Part shown: positions 1-8,911 of the stretch, one piece after another
Numbering within the stretch: position 1 is the first letter of the stretch
Layout: each line of letters opens with the position of its first letter
Origin: Thiotrichales bacterium
Lineage (GTDB): Bacteria > Pseudomonadota > Gammaproteobacteria > Francisellales > CACEW01
Assembly (NCBI GenBank): GCA_947478175.1
Contig: CANJUQ010000004.1
Span: 62,001-126,000 of the forward strand
Direction: 5' to 3'
DNA length: 64,000 bases
The notes under the pieces: model-generated
Database searches by the model: none
What the model saw: only the letters and a program-made list of their open reading frames with translations
What the model was told of the DNA's origin: nothing
Translations under genes and position numbers: made by a program

Positions 1-56
1 TTTCTAAAGTCACTTGGTGATACATCAGGTTCAGCAAAAATTTCATTTTGATTCAT
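1..56 (-). CDS. N-terminal fragment of an unidentified gene downstream of lolA
   Basis: An ATG on the minus strand at 56-54 opens a frame that stays open to the window edge and begins MNQNEIFAEPDVSPSDF. It starts six bases after the lolA stop, so it is probably co-transcribed with lolA. In many gammaproteobacteria the gene after lolA is rarA, but these 18 residues are too few to recognise the family, so no function is assigned. Confidence 0.4.
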   Translation of the reverse strand, partial: MNQNEIFAEPDVSPSDFR

Positions 57-62
57 TCCCAG

Positions 63-674
63 CTAAGAGCCCAAAACATCTACGCCATTAGGAATAGTAA
101 ATTTAAATTGGCTTTCGGACATTGGCTTATTCTCGATTACATTTGAAAAACCAATCTGAGTTGCTTGTCCAAATGAATTAATCACTTCCATAGAAATTGG
201 AAGATTATTTTTAAAACTTAAATTAATTTGGCTAATCAAGTTATCACTATCTAACGGCGTCAAAATAAACTGACCCTGAATAGTTTCTTGAACACTGAAT
301 AATTTTTCCAAAGACTCCGTCCCACCCGAAAGTAATAGCAAAGGCGTTTCAGACAAGGCCTGATCTAATGGCCGAATGACGACTTGCATCAAGTCTGGTT
401 CATAGTCATAAAGTTTTTGCCCATCACTCACAAAAATCTGAGCATTGGGACTGGCAATTTCATACCGAAATTTTCCAGGATTTTTGACCCACAGATGCCC
501 AAAACTTACCATTGATTCTCCCGAGTCACTGCCCATGGTTTGAGTAATATCCGCTGAAAAACTTTGCAAGCCTGAAAGCTTCTGGGCTAGGTCGGCTTGA
601 GAATTGGTAATAACTCCAGAAGCAAAAACAGTCAGAAAAAAACAGTTTAATAACACGGTCCAACAATATTTCAT
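63..674 (-). CDS. lolA: Outer-membrane lipoprotein carrier protein LolA
   Basis: 203 residues, the usual LolA length. A hydrophobic signal peptide (about residues 1-27) is followed by the LolA N-terminal pattern, a first helix near LAQKLSGLQSFSADITQ and then beta-rich sequence containing GHLWVKNPGKFRYEI and a YEPDL motif, as in the half-barrel fold. In the family this periplasmic chaperone takes lipoproteins from LolCDE at the inner membrane to LolB at the outer membrane. ftsK-lolA adjacency is common in gammaproteobacteria; here the pair is separated by queF and a vapBC module. The start is the first ATG with a good signal peptide. Function is inferred from family resemblance and is fairly secure. 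Confidence 0.9.
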   Translation of the reverse strand: MKYCWTVLLNCFFLTVFASGVITNSQADLAQKLSGLQSFSADITQTMGSDSGESMVSFGHLWVKNPGKFRYEIASPNAQIFVSDGQKLYDYEPDLMQVVIRPLDQALSETPLLLLSGGTESLEKLFSVQETIQGQFILTPLDSDNLISQINLSFKNNLPISMEVINSFGQATQIGFSNVIENKPMSESQFKFTIPNGVDVLGS

Positions 675-720
675 TCTTACAATCCTTGGTTTACTTGGTT
701 TACTGGGTTACCTATTTTAT

Positions 721-1536
721 TTACTGACGAAACAATCGAATGATTTCTGGAATATTAGGATTAGTTGTTCTGACTGGATTGATATCCAAGCCTCCCCTTC
801 GAGTGAAATAACCCATGACGGTTAGTTCTTTAAAATCGGCCAAATTTTTTAAATCCATAAAAATTCTTTCGACACAGTCTTCATGAAATCCCAGGTGAGT
901 CCGGTAAGAAATTAAATAAGCTAATAACCCTTCTCGGCATAACTGGGGACCCGAATAATTAATACAAATTCCTGCCCAATCTGGCTGGGAAGTCACAGGA
1001 CATAAAGACCTAAATAATTGGGTCGACAGGGTTTCTTTAGTTATGTTTATTTCTGGATTTTTTAATTTTAAAAGCCCTGAATTCACATGATAGTCACTGA
1101 TTTTGACAGATAGATTATCTAAAGATTCGCCAGCTAATTTTCCAAAAGAAAAATTTAAATTCTCAGATAAATCAAAAAATTTTACTTGGATTTTTGCTTG
1201 AGCTGCTTGAGATAAATCTTGTTCGACTAATTTTCTCAAAACCTCTCGAGACTCAAATTTTTCCATATTTAAACTATTAAAATATAATTTCATGGATTTT
1301 GATTCGATCAAAAACTCACTCTCACAGGGCAAAATAATCTTGGCAATCACCGCCTCTGGGATCCCATTAGGTTTTAACCAAGAGACTTCATAGTGATGCC
1401 AGGTATCTTGACCATAAAATGGCAAGTCACCAGAAATTCCCAGCAATTTTCGATTAACTGGCCGTGAAATAGGGAATAACAAACTGGGGTTATAACCATC
1501 TGGATAGACCGTCGTTTGGCCAAGAGAGAGACCCAT
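721..1536 (-). CDS. queF: NADPH-dependent 7-cyano-7-deazaguanine reductase QueF (long form)
   Basis: Reduces preQ0 to preQ1 in cytosolic queuosine biosynthesis for tRNA. At 271 residues it is the long, tandem T-fold form typical of proteobacteria. The QueF signature is visible at about residues 78-85 (ESKSMKLY). The catalytic cysteine lies at about C179 in LCPVTSQPDW, with the partner aspartate at about D186. The C-terminus has HEDCVERIFMDL and FTRRGGLDINP, both typical of the family. It lies 46 bp upstream of lolA on the same strand and 90 bp downstream of vapC. The start at MGLSLGQTTVYP matches the family N-terminus. No preQ riboswitch was recognised nearby. Confidence 0.96.
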   Translation of the reverse strand: MGLSLGQTTVYPDGYNPSLLFPISRPVNRKLLGISGDLPFYGQDTWHHYEVSWLKPNGIPEAVIAKIILPCESEFLIESKSMKLYFNSLNMEKFESREVLRKLVEQDLSQAAQAKIQVKFFDLSENLNFSFGKLAGESLDNLSVKISDYHVNSGLLKLKNPEINITKETLSTQLFRSLCPVTSQPDWAGICINYSGPQLCREGLLAYLISYRTHLGFHEDCVERIFMDLKNLADFKELTVMGYFTRRGGLDINPVRTTNPNIPEIIRLFRQ

Positions 1537-1626
1537 AAAAGATTCCTAAATTTTTTTTGTTTAAAAATAAATAAATAAAAAACAGGCGGCATTCTTAGAA
1601 ATACCGGGGCTGAATGCAATGGATTT

Positions 1627-1992
1627 TTAAGCTTCGAAATAAGCTAAAACCAATGGGTCCACGCTTTGCAAAATCAGGGGTTCACTTAAGGCCTGAGCTA
1701 TTAAAAGACGATCAAACGGATCTTTGTGGTGCATGGGCAAATCAAGCAATTCTGACAGGTGCTCTGGTTTAATTGAAAGCATTTCAAACCCGCTCGCATC
1801 AATGGCTTTTAATATTTTTTCAAAATCCATAGAGAGTTTTTTAATACTAATTTTGACAGCGCACTCCCATAGGGAAGCCATGCTAACAAAAACATTATCT
1901 GCATTAATGATGGCTGCACGAATAGATTTTGGGAGTTTTGAATCATTGGTAATCACCCAAAGCAAGATGTGGGTATCCAGAAGAAGTCTCAT
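1627..1992 (-). CDS. vapC: Type II toxin VapC, PIN-domain ribonuclease
   Basis: 121-residue PIN-domain protein. It starts with the classic LLLDTHILLW (D6) and carries the other acidic positions of the Mg-dependent nuclease site: E43 in LWECAVK, D94 in KDPFDRLLIAQA and D112. VapC toxins cleave RNA, often tRNA or rRNA, and are held inactive by VapB. Its ATG overlaps the antitoxin stop in an ATGA tetranucleotide, so the two are translationally coupled. All catalytic acids are present, so it looks intact. The natural target cannot be told from sequence. Confidence 0.92.
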   Translation of the reverse strand: MRLLLDTHILLWVITNDSKLPKSIRAAIINADNVFVSMASLWECAVKISIKKLSMDFEKILKAIDASGFEMLSIKPEHLSELLDLPMHHKDPFDRLLIAQALSEPLILQSVDPLVLAYFEA

Positions 1993-2261
1993 TTTTTACG
2001 CGCTCTCTTTTTGTTCTCTTGGGTCATTGACTCACCATAAAAAGCCGACAGAAGATCATCAGGGAGCGGTGCATCGAAATCATCAGGAACTTCAACCTGT
2101 TCTTTATAAGTCCCGAAGCGAAATTTTTTGTTTTGCGTAATAGGAACCATTTTGACCAAGGGTTGCCCTGCCTTAGCGATAATGATTTCTTCTCCCTCTA
2201 CAACAAACGCAATTAGTTTGGAAAAATTGGTTTTAGCGTCATGAATATTAAATAACTGCAT
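1989..2261 (-). CDS. vapB: Antitoxin of the vapBC pair, Phd/YefM type
   Basis: 90 residues. The N-terminal half is a Phd/YefM-type DNA-binding fold (MQLFNIHDAKTNFSKLIAFV, then GEEIIIAKAGQPLVKMVPI). The C-terminal half is the variable, charged, toxin-neutralising tail ending KKRARKK. It is the first gene of the pair and overlaps vapC by four bases. A palindromic operator (2299-2317) lies about 38 bp upstream, which fits autorepression by antitoxin or toxin-antitoxin complex, the rule in this family. The module sits between ftsK and queF/lolA and looks like an insertion into a conserved neighbourhood. Confidence 0.9.
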   Translation of the reverse strand: MQLFNIHDAKTNFSKLIAFVVEGEEIIIAKAGQPLVKMVPITQNKKFRFGTYKEQVEVPDDFDAPLPDDLLSAFYGESMTQENKKRARKK

Positions 2262-2298
2262 GATGAACCCTTGAGTATTAATTAACGCAGATCTTATA

Positions 2299-2317
2299 GA
2301 CTAGACTTAGTCTAGTC
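2299..2317. promoter_or_regulatory. Palindromic operator upstream of vapBC
   Basis: Perfect 8-bp inverted repeat GACTAGAC-TTA-GTCTAGTC, 38 bp before the vapB start. Size and position fit the autoregulatory operator of a Phd/YefM-type antitoxin. Binding is inferred, not shown. Confidence 0.7.
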
Positions 2318-2346
2318 AACAAGCTAAATCAGCCCGCCGGCTGTCC

Positions 2347-4887
2347 CTACTGCCGACTCACCAATAATTCCCGCATGCCATTGGGTTGAACTTCGCTAAC
2401 TAGTCCAGCCAATTCCATCGCGTCTAATAATCTTGCTGATCGGTTATAACCAATTTTTAATCTTCTTTGGACCATTGAGATCGACGCTCGGCCACTCTCT
2501 ATGACCAAATTCACGGCTTCGTCATAGAAGGGATCCTGTTCATAATCGCCCTCTTCTTCACTTTCACCCAAAGCCGCATCGTCACTCGACGTTGTCTGTA
2601 AGATACTTTCGATATAGTCCGGCGTTCCTAGCTCTTTCCAAGCTTTGACAATTCGTTGGACCTCTTGATCTGACACAAATGCCCCATGGACCCGTGTCGG
2701 AACCCCAGCGCCTGGCGGTAAATACAGCATGTCTCCATGGCCCAGTAATTGCTCAGCACCCTGCTGATCCAAAATAGTTCTTGAATCTATTTTTGAAGAT
2801 ACTTGGAACGCCATCCGGGTAGGAATATTGGCTTTAATTAACCCCGTAATGACATCTACGGATGGCCGCTGCGTGGCTAATATCAAGTGAATCCCTGCGG
2901 CTCTCGCTTTCTGAGCGAGTCTTGCAATTAACTCTTCTACTTTTTTACCTACCACCATCATCATGTCTGCGAATTCATCTACTAAGACCACAATACAAGG
3001 CATGGGTTCTAGAACAGGGACTTCGGCAGCACCGGGATTTAACTGTTTAAAAATTGGGTCTTCGATGGGCTCTTTGGCTTTAGCCGCGTCGATCACTTTT
3101 TGGTTATATCCCGCTAAATTTCTCACAGCCAAAGCAGCCATGAGTCTATAGCGACGATCCATTTCTTTAACGCACCAACGCAACGCATTAGCCGCTTCTT
3201 TCATGTCTGTGACAACGGGTGTTAATAAATGGGGGATGCCTTCATAGATAGACAACTCCAGCATTTTGGGATCAATCATGATCATGCGAAGTTCATTCGG
3301 CGTGGATTTTAATAACATGCTTAATAACATGGCATTCAGCCCAACAGACTTACCTGACCCCGTCGTTCCAGCCACTAAAAGATGCGGCATTTTTTCTAAG
3401 TTTACGACTTCAGCCTCACCTGAAATATCTTTACCTAATCCCATCGTCAACGGTGCTTTAGACTGAATAAATGCTTTGCTTTTTAAAACTTCTTTTAATC
3501 TTACTATTTGGCGTTTTTCATTGGGGATTTCTATCCCAACGACTGATTTACCAGGAATCACTTCGACAATTCGAACAGAAATGGCTGATAAAGACCGTGC
3601 TAAATCTTTGCTCAAATTAGAGAGCTTGCTGACTTTCATGCCAGGGGCTAGCTGTAATTCATAACGAGTGACAACCGGTCCTGGACACACGCCAACAACT
3701 TTGGCCGTAATCCCAAAATCCACTAATTTCTCTTCTAATAAACAAGCCATATGCGCCAAGGCTTGTTCTGGAATCGGTGCTGAATTTTCTTCGGGGTCAT
3801 CTAATAAATCTGCCGAGGGAATTTTGCCTTTAAATAATTTTTTGGCATGCCCAGAAATCCCTTCATGGCTTTCTTTAGTACTTTCAGCGACGGGATGCCC
3901 TGTGCTTTTTTCAGGTTTAACGCGAGAAAGCTTTGGACTAGGTATAGCCAAATCCATCTGTTCCCCTGATTCAGCAAACGGATCTGTCACGCGAACAGGC
4001 AATCTTTCAGGTTCATCAAAATCTTCTGTCTGTTCGAAGACATTATTTTCTTCCTGAAAAACTTTAGGGCGGCTGAATAAATTACTAATTAAAGGCTCCT
4101 GATTCTTGAAAAAAACAGGAGATTTAGATTGCGCTTGAGCTGAAGAGTGTTTCAAAGCCAGTGCAGCTGCTTTGGCTTCGATTCTTTGCTGTTTTTTAAA
4201 CACTCTGGCTTCACGCCCTTCATTCCATTTGGTTTTTATTTTTAAAAAAATATTTTTAAAAAATAATCCCCAGTACAAAATCCCCAGCCCTAATTTTTGA
4301 AAAATACTGAGCCACTGAAGACCACTGAATAAAGTCATCCCAATAAAAAAACAGGTCGTTAACGCAATAAAAACCCCTAATTTATTTAAGTCGGGCAATA
4401 AAACCTGGAGTGTCATGGTTCCGATAATTCCACCGGGCCCTTGAGGCAAATAAACCCCATGGCTTCCCAATAACAAGGCGGCTAAAGCACTGCCAGAAAC
4501 CCACAGTAAAACAATGCCCAGAATTTGAACTAAGTGCATCCAATGAACATGTTTTTGTTTGGCTTCTTGCTGATAAACCACCCACACACCCAAAGCCAAA
4601 ACAAACGGGACAAAATAGCCAAAAAACCCACTGAGGGACAAAATAAAATCTGAAATTATGGCACCCCAGAGACCCACGGCATTAGCGGGACCACCTAAAG
4701 TTTGTGCACTATGAGACCAACCTCGATCTGTTGGGTGATAGGTCCCCAAGGCGACTAATAAAAATATAGCCAGTGCCAATAAAAATAATAATAAAACCCC
4801 TTTCAGCCTTAATTTTAATAACACTGAAATCTCTGAAGTTGGCCCGGAAGACTCGGAAGACCCTGACGATTTGGACATCTTTAACAC
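2347..4887 (-). CDS. ftsK: DNA translocase FtsK
   Basis: 846 residues, a compact FtsK. The N-terminal part (about residues 25-220) has four or five hydrophobic segments that anchor it at the division septum. A charged linker (about 225-370) follows, then the RecA-like motor with Walker A GTTGSGKS near residue 510, a Walker B ([14 protein letters not shown]) near 635 and the [18 protein letters not shown] stretch. The C-terminal winged-helix gamma domain (about 780-846, [24 protein letters not shown]) reads KOPS sites and activates XerCD in the family. It pumps DNA at the septum to resolve and segregate chromosome termini. It is probably transcribed from the 77-bp gap after the upstream membrane-protein gene. 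Confidence 0.97.
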   Translation of the reverse strand: MLKMSKSSGSSESSGPTSEISVLLKLRLKGVLLLFLLALAIFLLVALGTYHPTDRGWSHSAQTLGGPANAVGLWGAIISDFILSLSGFFGYFVPFVLALGVWVVYQQEAKQKHVHWMHLVQILGIVLLWVSGSALAALLLGSHGVYLPQGPGGIIGTMTLQVLLPDLNKLGVFIALTTCFFIGMTLFSGLQWLSIFQKLGLGILYWGLFFKNIFLKIKTKWNEGREARVFKKQQRIEAKAAALALKHSSAQAQSKSPVFFKNQEPLISNLFSRPKVFQEENNVFEQTEDFDEPERLPVRVTDPFAESGEQMDLAIPSPKLSRVKPEKSTGHPVAESTKESHEGISGHAKKLFKGKIPSADLLDDPEENSAPIPEQALAHMACLLEEKLVDFGITAKVVGVCPGPVVTRYELQLAPGMKVSKLSNLSKDLARSLSAISVRIVEVIPGKSVVGIEIPNEKRQIVRLKEVLKSKAFIQSKAPLTMGLGKDISGEAEVVNLEKMPHLLVAGTTGSGKSVGLNAMLLSMLLKSTPNELRMIMIDPKMLELSIYEGIPHLLTPVVTDMKEAANALRWCVKEMDRRYRLMAALAVRNLAGYNQKVIDAAKAKEPIEDPIFKQLNPGAAEVPVLEPMPCIVVLVDEFADMMMVVGKKVEELIARLAQKARAAGIHLILATQRPSVDVITGLIKANIPTRMAFQVSSKIDSRTILDQQGAEQLLGHGDMLYLPPGAGVPTRVHGAFVSDQEVQRIVKAWKELGTPDYIESILQTTSSDDAALGESEEEGDYEQDPFYDEAVNLVIESGRASISMVQRRLKIGYNRSARLLDAMELAGLVSEVQPNGMRELLVSRQ

Positions 4888-4964
4888 CTAAAAAACTAAA
4901 TAATAATCATGACCCACTTGAAAAGCGCGCGGAGTATATACGTTATTGGACCTGCCGAAACGCC

Positions 4965-6539
4965 TCAGCCATGGATAACCACCCGATCCACCCCATAGTG
5001 ATAAGCCAAATCTTCGGCCAATAACTTTGTCCGCTCATTCATATTTAAATTATTTTCAAAACGATGGCGGGGCAACGCAATAAAATAATCTAACAAGGGC
5101 ACCTGCGGTAAAAATTCGGCGGGCGTCAAAATAATTTCTTTCTGTTTTTCTGCTTGAGCTTGTTTTAATTTTTTAACAATATTTTCATAAGATTTTTTAA
5201 ACTCAGGACCTTTTTTGATAGCCACTGGCAAATCAGACATGACGGGTAAAAAATCTTGATAAAAACCAATACTCAAAACCAAAGAAATTCCCGCTATCAC
5301 TAAGCCAAGCCAAGCCAATTTATTTTTTCTCAGAAATCTCTGACGGAATTTTTCAGCCCATAAAGTCCATAAACCTAACGACGTAAAAAATCCTAACGTC
5401 GCCATCAAGCCATAATATCTAGGTGGGGCATCGCATCCCATGGACCAAGCAACTGAGAAAAAACCGACCCAAATGAGGCCAATTAAGATCACCCAAAAAT
5501 CTTGCTCTGGGAGCCAATGAGAGCGGGCTTTCATAAAGCTGTTTAATTCTGGATAAAACAGCCAAGCCAAAAACCAAACAACTGGATTACCTATAAAAAA
5601 TATCAAAAGAAAAAACGTCTCTGTCGTCGCATTTGTAATAGAAAAAAGCCAATCATGATCTAAAAAATAAATATCAGGTTTCATCTGATAATAAAGAATA
5701 CGCTGCTGATCTCCTGACGCATAAATCACAAAAATTAATAGTGCTGTCAGAATAAAAAACATCAAAATCCAAAAAAGAAGATTGGAACTAAAACGCTGAG
5801 AATTTTTATTTTGTTTAATAGGGTCTACTAAAAAACGATATAGCCCATAGAAAATACTCAGCATCATCATGAGTACTGCGCCTTCATTGGTGCCCACTAA
5901 TAAAAATAAACAAATAATAATCAGCCCGCCTAGAACCCCTCTAGATCTGGTAGATCTGGGTGAAACAGCTCGATGAAAATCAATTAAACCACTGAAAATC
6001 AGGGCCATTAAAATTAAAGACGTCTGATAGCAATAAGCGCCCGCGTTATAAAAAAATTGGCCGACTAAAACAAAATCGGAATTTCCAATCACATCAGGCT
6101 TAGCAAGCACCCAATAGAAAGCCCAAAAAATCAACGTAAAACTGGCTAAACGACAGCGCGGATAAACATGAGATTCAAAATAATCTTGAGAGACCAGATG
6201 TAAAAAAAGCCAAAAAAAGCTAATTAAAGTCAAGGCAATTAGGATTAATCCAGAAAATCCATAATAGTTCGGACCAATCCAATTAAAAAAACTAATAGAC
6301 AAAAAAGTCGCGGTATATCTTGCATCCCAAGAATCATAAACAAATTTATTCACACCCCAGAAGCCCAGTTTTGCTAAATACTTTATACCGAAAAAATCAT
6401 CACCGGCTGGCACAAAATAAAAAGAGAGCCAAATCAACTGAATTAAAATACTGAAAGCAACAATAAAAACGGCTATCAAAAATACGGTTCTTATTTGAGA
6501 ACCCTTCGAAGCCTCTGAAGCCTTTAGATCCATGTTCAA
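4965..6539 (-). CDS. Polytopic membrane protein, GT-C/DUF6056-like, function unknown
   Basis: About 524 residues with roughly 11-13 hydrophobic spans. After the first span there is an acidic PAGDDFFGIKYL motif, then YDSWDARYTATF. This resembles the DDF...W.GRY loop of DUF6056-type proteins, which look like GT-C lipid-linked-sugar glycosyltransferases. A hydrophilic C-terminal tail (about the last 90 residues) follows the last span. I chose TTG at 6539 because GAGGGG sits 8 bases upstream. ATG at 6533 and ATG at 6581 are alternatives; the latter has no clear Shine-Dalgarno sequence. It is divergent from the two-component operon, and no polysaccharide genes are adjacent. The enzymatic role is inference only. 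Confidence 0.6.
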   Translation of the reverse strand: MNMDLKASEASKGSQIRTVFLIAVFIVAFSILIQLIWLSFYFVPAGDDFFGIKYLAKLGFWGVNKFVYDSWDARYTATFLSISFFNWIGPNYYGFSGLILIALTLISFFWLFLHLVSQDYFESHVYPRCRLASFTLIFWAFYWVLAKPDVIGNSDFVLVGQFFYNAGAYCYQTSLILMALIFSGLIDFHRAVSPRSTRSRGVLGGLIIICLFLLVGTNEGAVLMMMLSIFYGLYRFLVDPIKQNKNSQRFSSNLLFWILMFFILTALLIFVIYASGDQQRILYYQMKPDIYFLDHDWLFSITNATTETFFLLIFFIGNPVVWFLAWLFYPELNSFMKARSHWLPEQDFWVILIGLIWVGFFSVAWSMGCDAPPRYYGLMATLGFFTSLGLWTLWAEKFRQRFLRKNKLAWLGLVIAGISLVLSIGFYQDFLPVMSDLPVAIKKGPEFKKSYENIVKKLKQAQAEKQKEIILTPAEFLPQVPLLDYFIALPRHRFENNLNMNERTKLLAEDLAYHYGVDRVVIHG

Positions 6540-6659
6540 TTTACATACCCCTCGCAGAAAAAACGCAAGATCGTTGCTCAAATTTGCATTTAGTCAACTT
6601 GCGCCTTAACTTCTCTGCCCTTTTTTCTTTATTTTTATTATTTCTGAAGGACCTTAACC

Positions 6660-7325
6660 ATGAGAATTCTATTAGTCGAAGATGATTTGCTTTTGGGAGA
6701 TGGCCTACAAATTGGTTTAATCCAAGACGGTAATGCGGTCGATTGGCTGAAAGACGGAGAAACAGCCAATTCAATCTTACAAACAGAACGATTCGATGCC
6801 GTGATTCTTGATATTGGATTGCCTGGCTTATCTGGCCTAGAAGTCCTTCGAGCGCTACGTCGTTCCGGCAATAGCACCCCTGTTTTAATTCTAACCGCTA
6901 AAGATTCTGTTGAAGACCGTGTCAAAGGCTTAGATCTTGGGGCTGATGACTATCTCACTAAGCCTTTTGATTTAGAAGAAGTCCTCGCCCGTCTCAGAGC
7001 ACTGACTCGACGCGCTGTTGGTCGATCTAACCCCACCATCCAACATGGTGATTTGGAAATTGATCCAGCGGGTCATACCGTTAAATTTCTTAATGAAGAA
7101 GTGAAGCTCTCTCGCCGTGAATTTGCCCTATTACAAACCCTTTTAGAAAATCGAGGCAAAGTAATTTCTAGAACCAAAATGATTGAATCGCTCTATAGCT
7201 GGGATGAAGAAATCGATTCCAATGCGCTAGAAGTCCATATTCATCATTTAAGAAAAAAATTCGGTAATGATTTAATTCGTACCGTTCGAGGCGTCGGTTA
7301 TCTTGTCAAAAAACTGGATGAATAA
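6660..7325 (+). CDS. qseB: OmpR/PhoB-family response regulator, QseB/PmrA-like
   Basis: 221 residues. The receiver domain is at 1-115: acidic pocket E7/D8/D9, phospho-acceptor D51 in VILDIGLPG, T/A switch LTAKD, and K in TKPFD. A winged-helix DNA-binding domain follows at about 125-218, with the recognition region VHIHHLRKKF and a C-terminal beta-hairpin RTVRGVGYLV. Best resemblance is to QseB/PmrA. It is the first gene of a likely four-gene operon with its kinase (6-bp gap) and tamAB. It acts as a cytosolic DNA-binding regulator; its regulon is unknown. Confidence 0.88.
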   Translation: MRILLVEDDLLLGDGLQIGLIQDGNAVDWLKDGETANSILQTERFDAVILDIGLPGLSGLEVLRALRRSGNSTPVLILTAKDSVEDRVKGLDLGADDYLTKPFDLEEVLARLRALTRRAVGRSNPTIQHGDLEIDPAGHTVKFLNEEVKLSRREFALLQTLLENRGKVISRTKMIESLYSWDEEIDSNALEVHIHHLRKKFGNDLIRTVRGVGYLVKKLDE

Positions 7326-7331
7326 TTCAAG

Positions 7332-8879
7332 ATGAGTGACCCAAAAAAAAAATTTAAATTTTCTAGCAAATCTCGGGACCTCCTAAAGTTCCGCTTAGCA
7401 CGTTATTTTTCTTCAGTTCATCGTTTTCTAGTCATCAGCATGCTGAGCATCCTGACTCTAGTGATGCTTCTTTTAGCGCTGTTAAATTACTGGCAAATTG
7501 AATCTCAAGACAAGCGTCTATTTGACTCTCAGCTAATTAACTCAGCTCAAGTCTTGCAAGCCTTAATGTCCCTAGAGATTCAACAGCATGACCATCATCA
7601 ACTCTCTGAATTGCTCCGGCAATCCACAGAAAAAACGATTGCTCAACTTGAAAAAACCCGATACGACGCTGCTGCTAATCTATTCGAACAATATCAAGAC
7701 CAAGTAGCCTTCCAAGTTTGGGATACTCAAAAAAACACCCTACTTCTCAAGTCTTCCAATGCACCTGACTGGGTCTTGTCTAAAGCAACGCATGGATTTG
7801 AATATTCAACAGGCCTAAAAGGCGAAACCTGGCATTCATACTCGCTGCCGGATCCTGAAAAAAATACGCTGATCATTATTGCCATGCGAGATACTTTTTC
7901 TTCGGGTATTAATCTCGCTATTTTTCTTCACGATTTCACCATTCTGATGATCGTTTATATTCTCATCGCTATTTCTATCTTATGGGCCATTCAATATGCC
8001 ATGCAGCCTTTAAAAGCTATTACATTGGCGCTCAAAGAACGTGACCCAGCTGGCCTGCACCCTATTGATATCAAACTAGCTCCAGAAGAAATTCGACCCT
8101 TAGTTAAAGAAATAAACCGCTTATTTTCGCGCGTGAGTGAAACCATGCGGCGTGAAAAGTCTTTCACGGCGGATGCCGCCCATGAGTTAAGAACCCCCCT
8201 CGCGGCGCTTAAAACTCAAGTCCAAGTCGCTATTCGAGAAAAGAATGACGAACAGCGTCAAAAAATTCTTAAAAATATTATTGCCAGTGGCAACCGCTGT
8301 GCGCATGTTGTCGAACAGCTTTTAACACTTTCCAGGCTCGCTCCAGAAGCTCGTGCAGCTTACAAAGACCCAGTCATCCTGAATGAAATTTCTGAACAGC
8401 TTGTCGCTGAACTCGCCCCACTCGCCATTCAGAAAAATATCGAAATAGAACTGCACTGCCCTGAAACGCCTCTTTCTATCTTGGGAAACAAAATCAGCAT
8501 GGGGATTTTGCTTAGAAATCTCATCGCCAACGCTATTATTTATACCCCAGAGGGAGGCAATGTGAATGTCCTGCTCTCTGAACAAAAAGACCATATTATT
8601 TTGCAAGTCATAGACACTGGCCCAGGCATCCCACCTGAATTACATGCTCGAGTTTTTGATCGATTTTACAGACAGCTTGGGAATAAAGCCGAAGGTTCTG
8701 GATTGGGTTTATCTATTGTCAAAGAAATCGTTGATCATCATCACGGACAGATTGAACCCAGAACACCCAAATCAGGCATAGGCTTGGAAATGCGGGTCAG
8801 TTTTCCAAAAGCACCCACTAAAGCTATGACTGATGCTATGACTAAAGCTAATGAACCCGTAAACTTGCCTACTAAATAA
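7332..8879 (+). CDS. qseC: Sensor histidine kinase, QseC-like
   Basis: 515 residues. A cytoplasmic N-tail and first membrane span (about 33-53) are followed by a periplasmic sensor domain (about 55-195) and a second span (about 200-220) leading to HAMP. The H-box is FTADAAHELRTPLAALK with phospho-accepting H284. The ATPase domain has the N-box (LLRNLIANAIIYTP), G1 (DTGPGIP), F-box (RFYR) and G2 (GSGLGLSIVKEI), so it looks catalytically complete. Start six bases after the regulator gene, coupled to it. It presumably phosphorylates the upstream regulator. The exact signal cannot be read; the QseC label reflects family resemblance, not ligand knowledge. Confidence 0.87.
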   Translation: MSDPKKKFKFSSKSRDLLKFRLARYFSSVHRFLVISMLSILTLVMLLLALLNYWQIESQDKRLFDSQLINSAQVLQALMSLEIQQHDHHQLSELLRQSTEKTIAQLEKTRYDAAANLFEQYQDQVAFQVWDTQKNTLLLKSSNAPDWVLSKATHGFEYSTGLKGETWHSYSLPDPEKNTLIIIAMRDTFSSGINLAIFLHDFTILMIVYILIAISILWAIQYAMQPLKAITLALKERDPAGLHPIDIKLAPEEIRPLVKEINRLFSRVSETMRREKSFTADAAHELRTPLAALKTQVQVAIREKNDEQRQKILKNIIASGNRCAHVVEQLLTLSRLAPEARAAYKDPVILNEISEQLVAELAPLAIQKNIEIELHCPETPLSILGNKISMGILLRNLIANAIIYTPEGGNVNVLLSEQKDHIILQVIDTGPGIPPELHARVFDRFYRQLGNKAEGSGLGLSIVKEIVDHHHGQIEPRTPKSGIGLEMRVSFPKAPTKAMTDAMTKANEPVNLPTK

Positions 8880-8911
8880 TTGATTGAATATTAAAAATAG
8901 AAAATTGAAAC

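Noticed and set aside
604-825. 73-residue plus-strand ORF spanning lolA and queF ends
   Set aside because: It is antisense to real genes; the hydrophobic stretch is a by-product of the complementary strand.
1374-1619. 81-residue minus-strand ORF overlapping queF
   Set aside because: It is an alternate frame of queF with no family resemblance.
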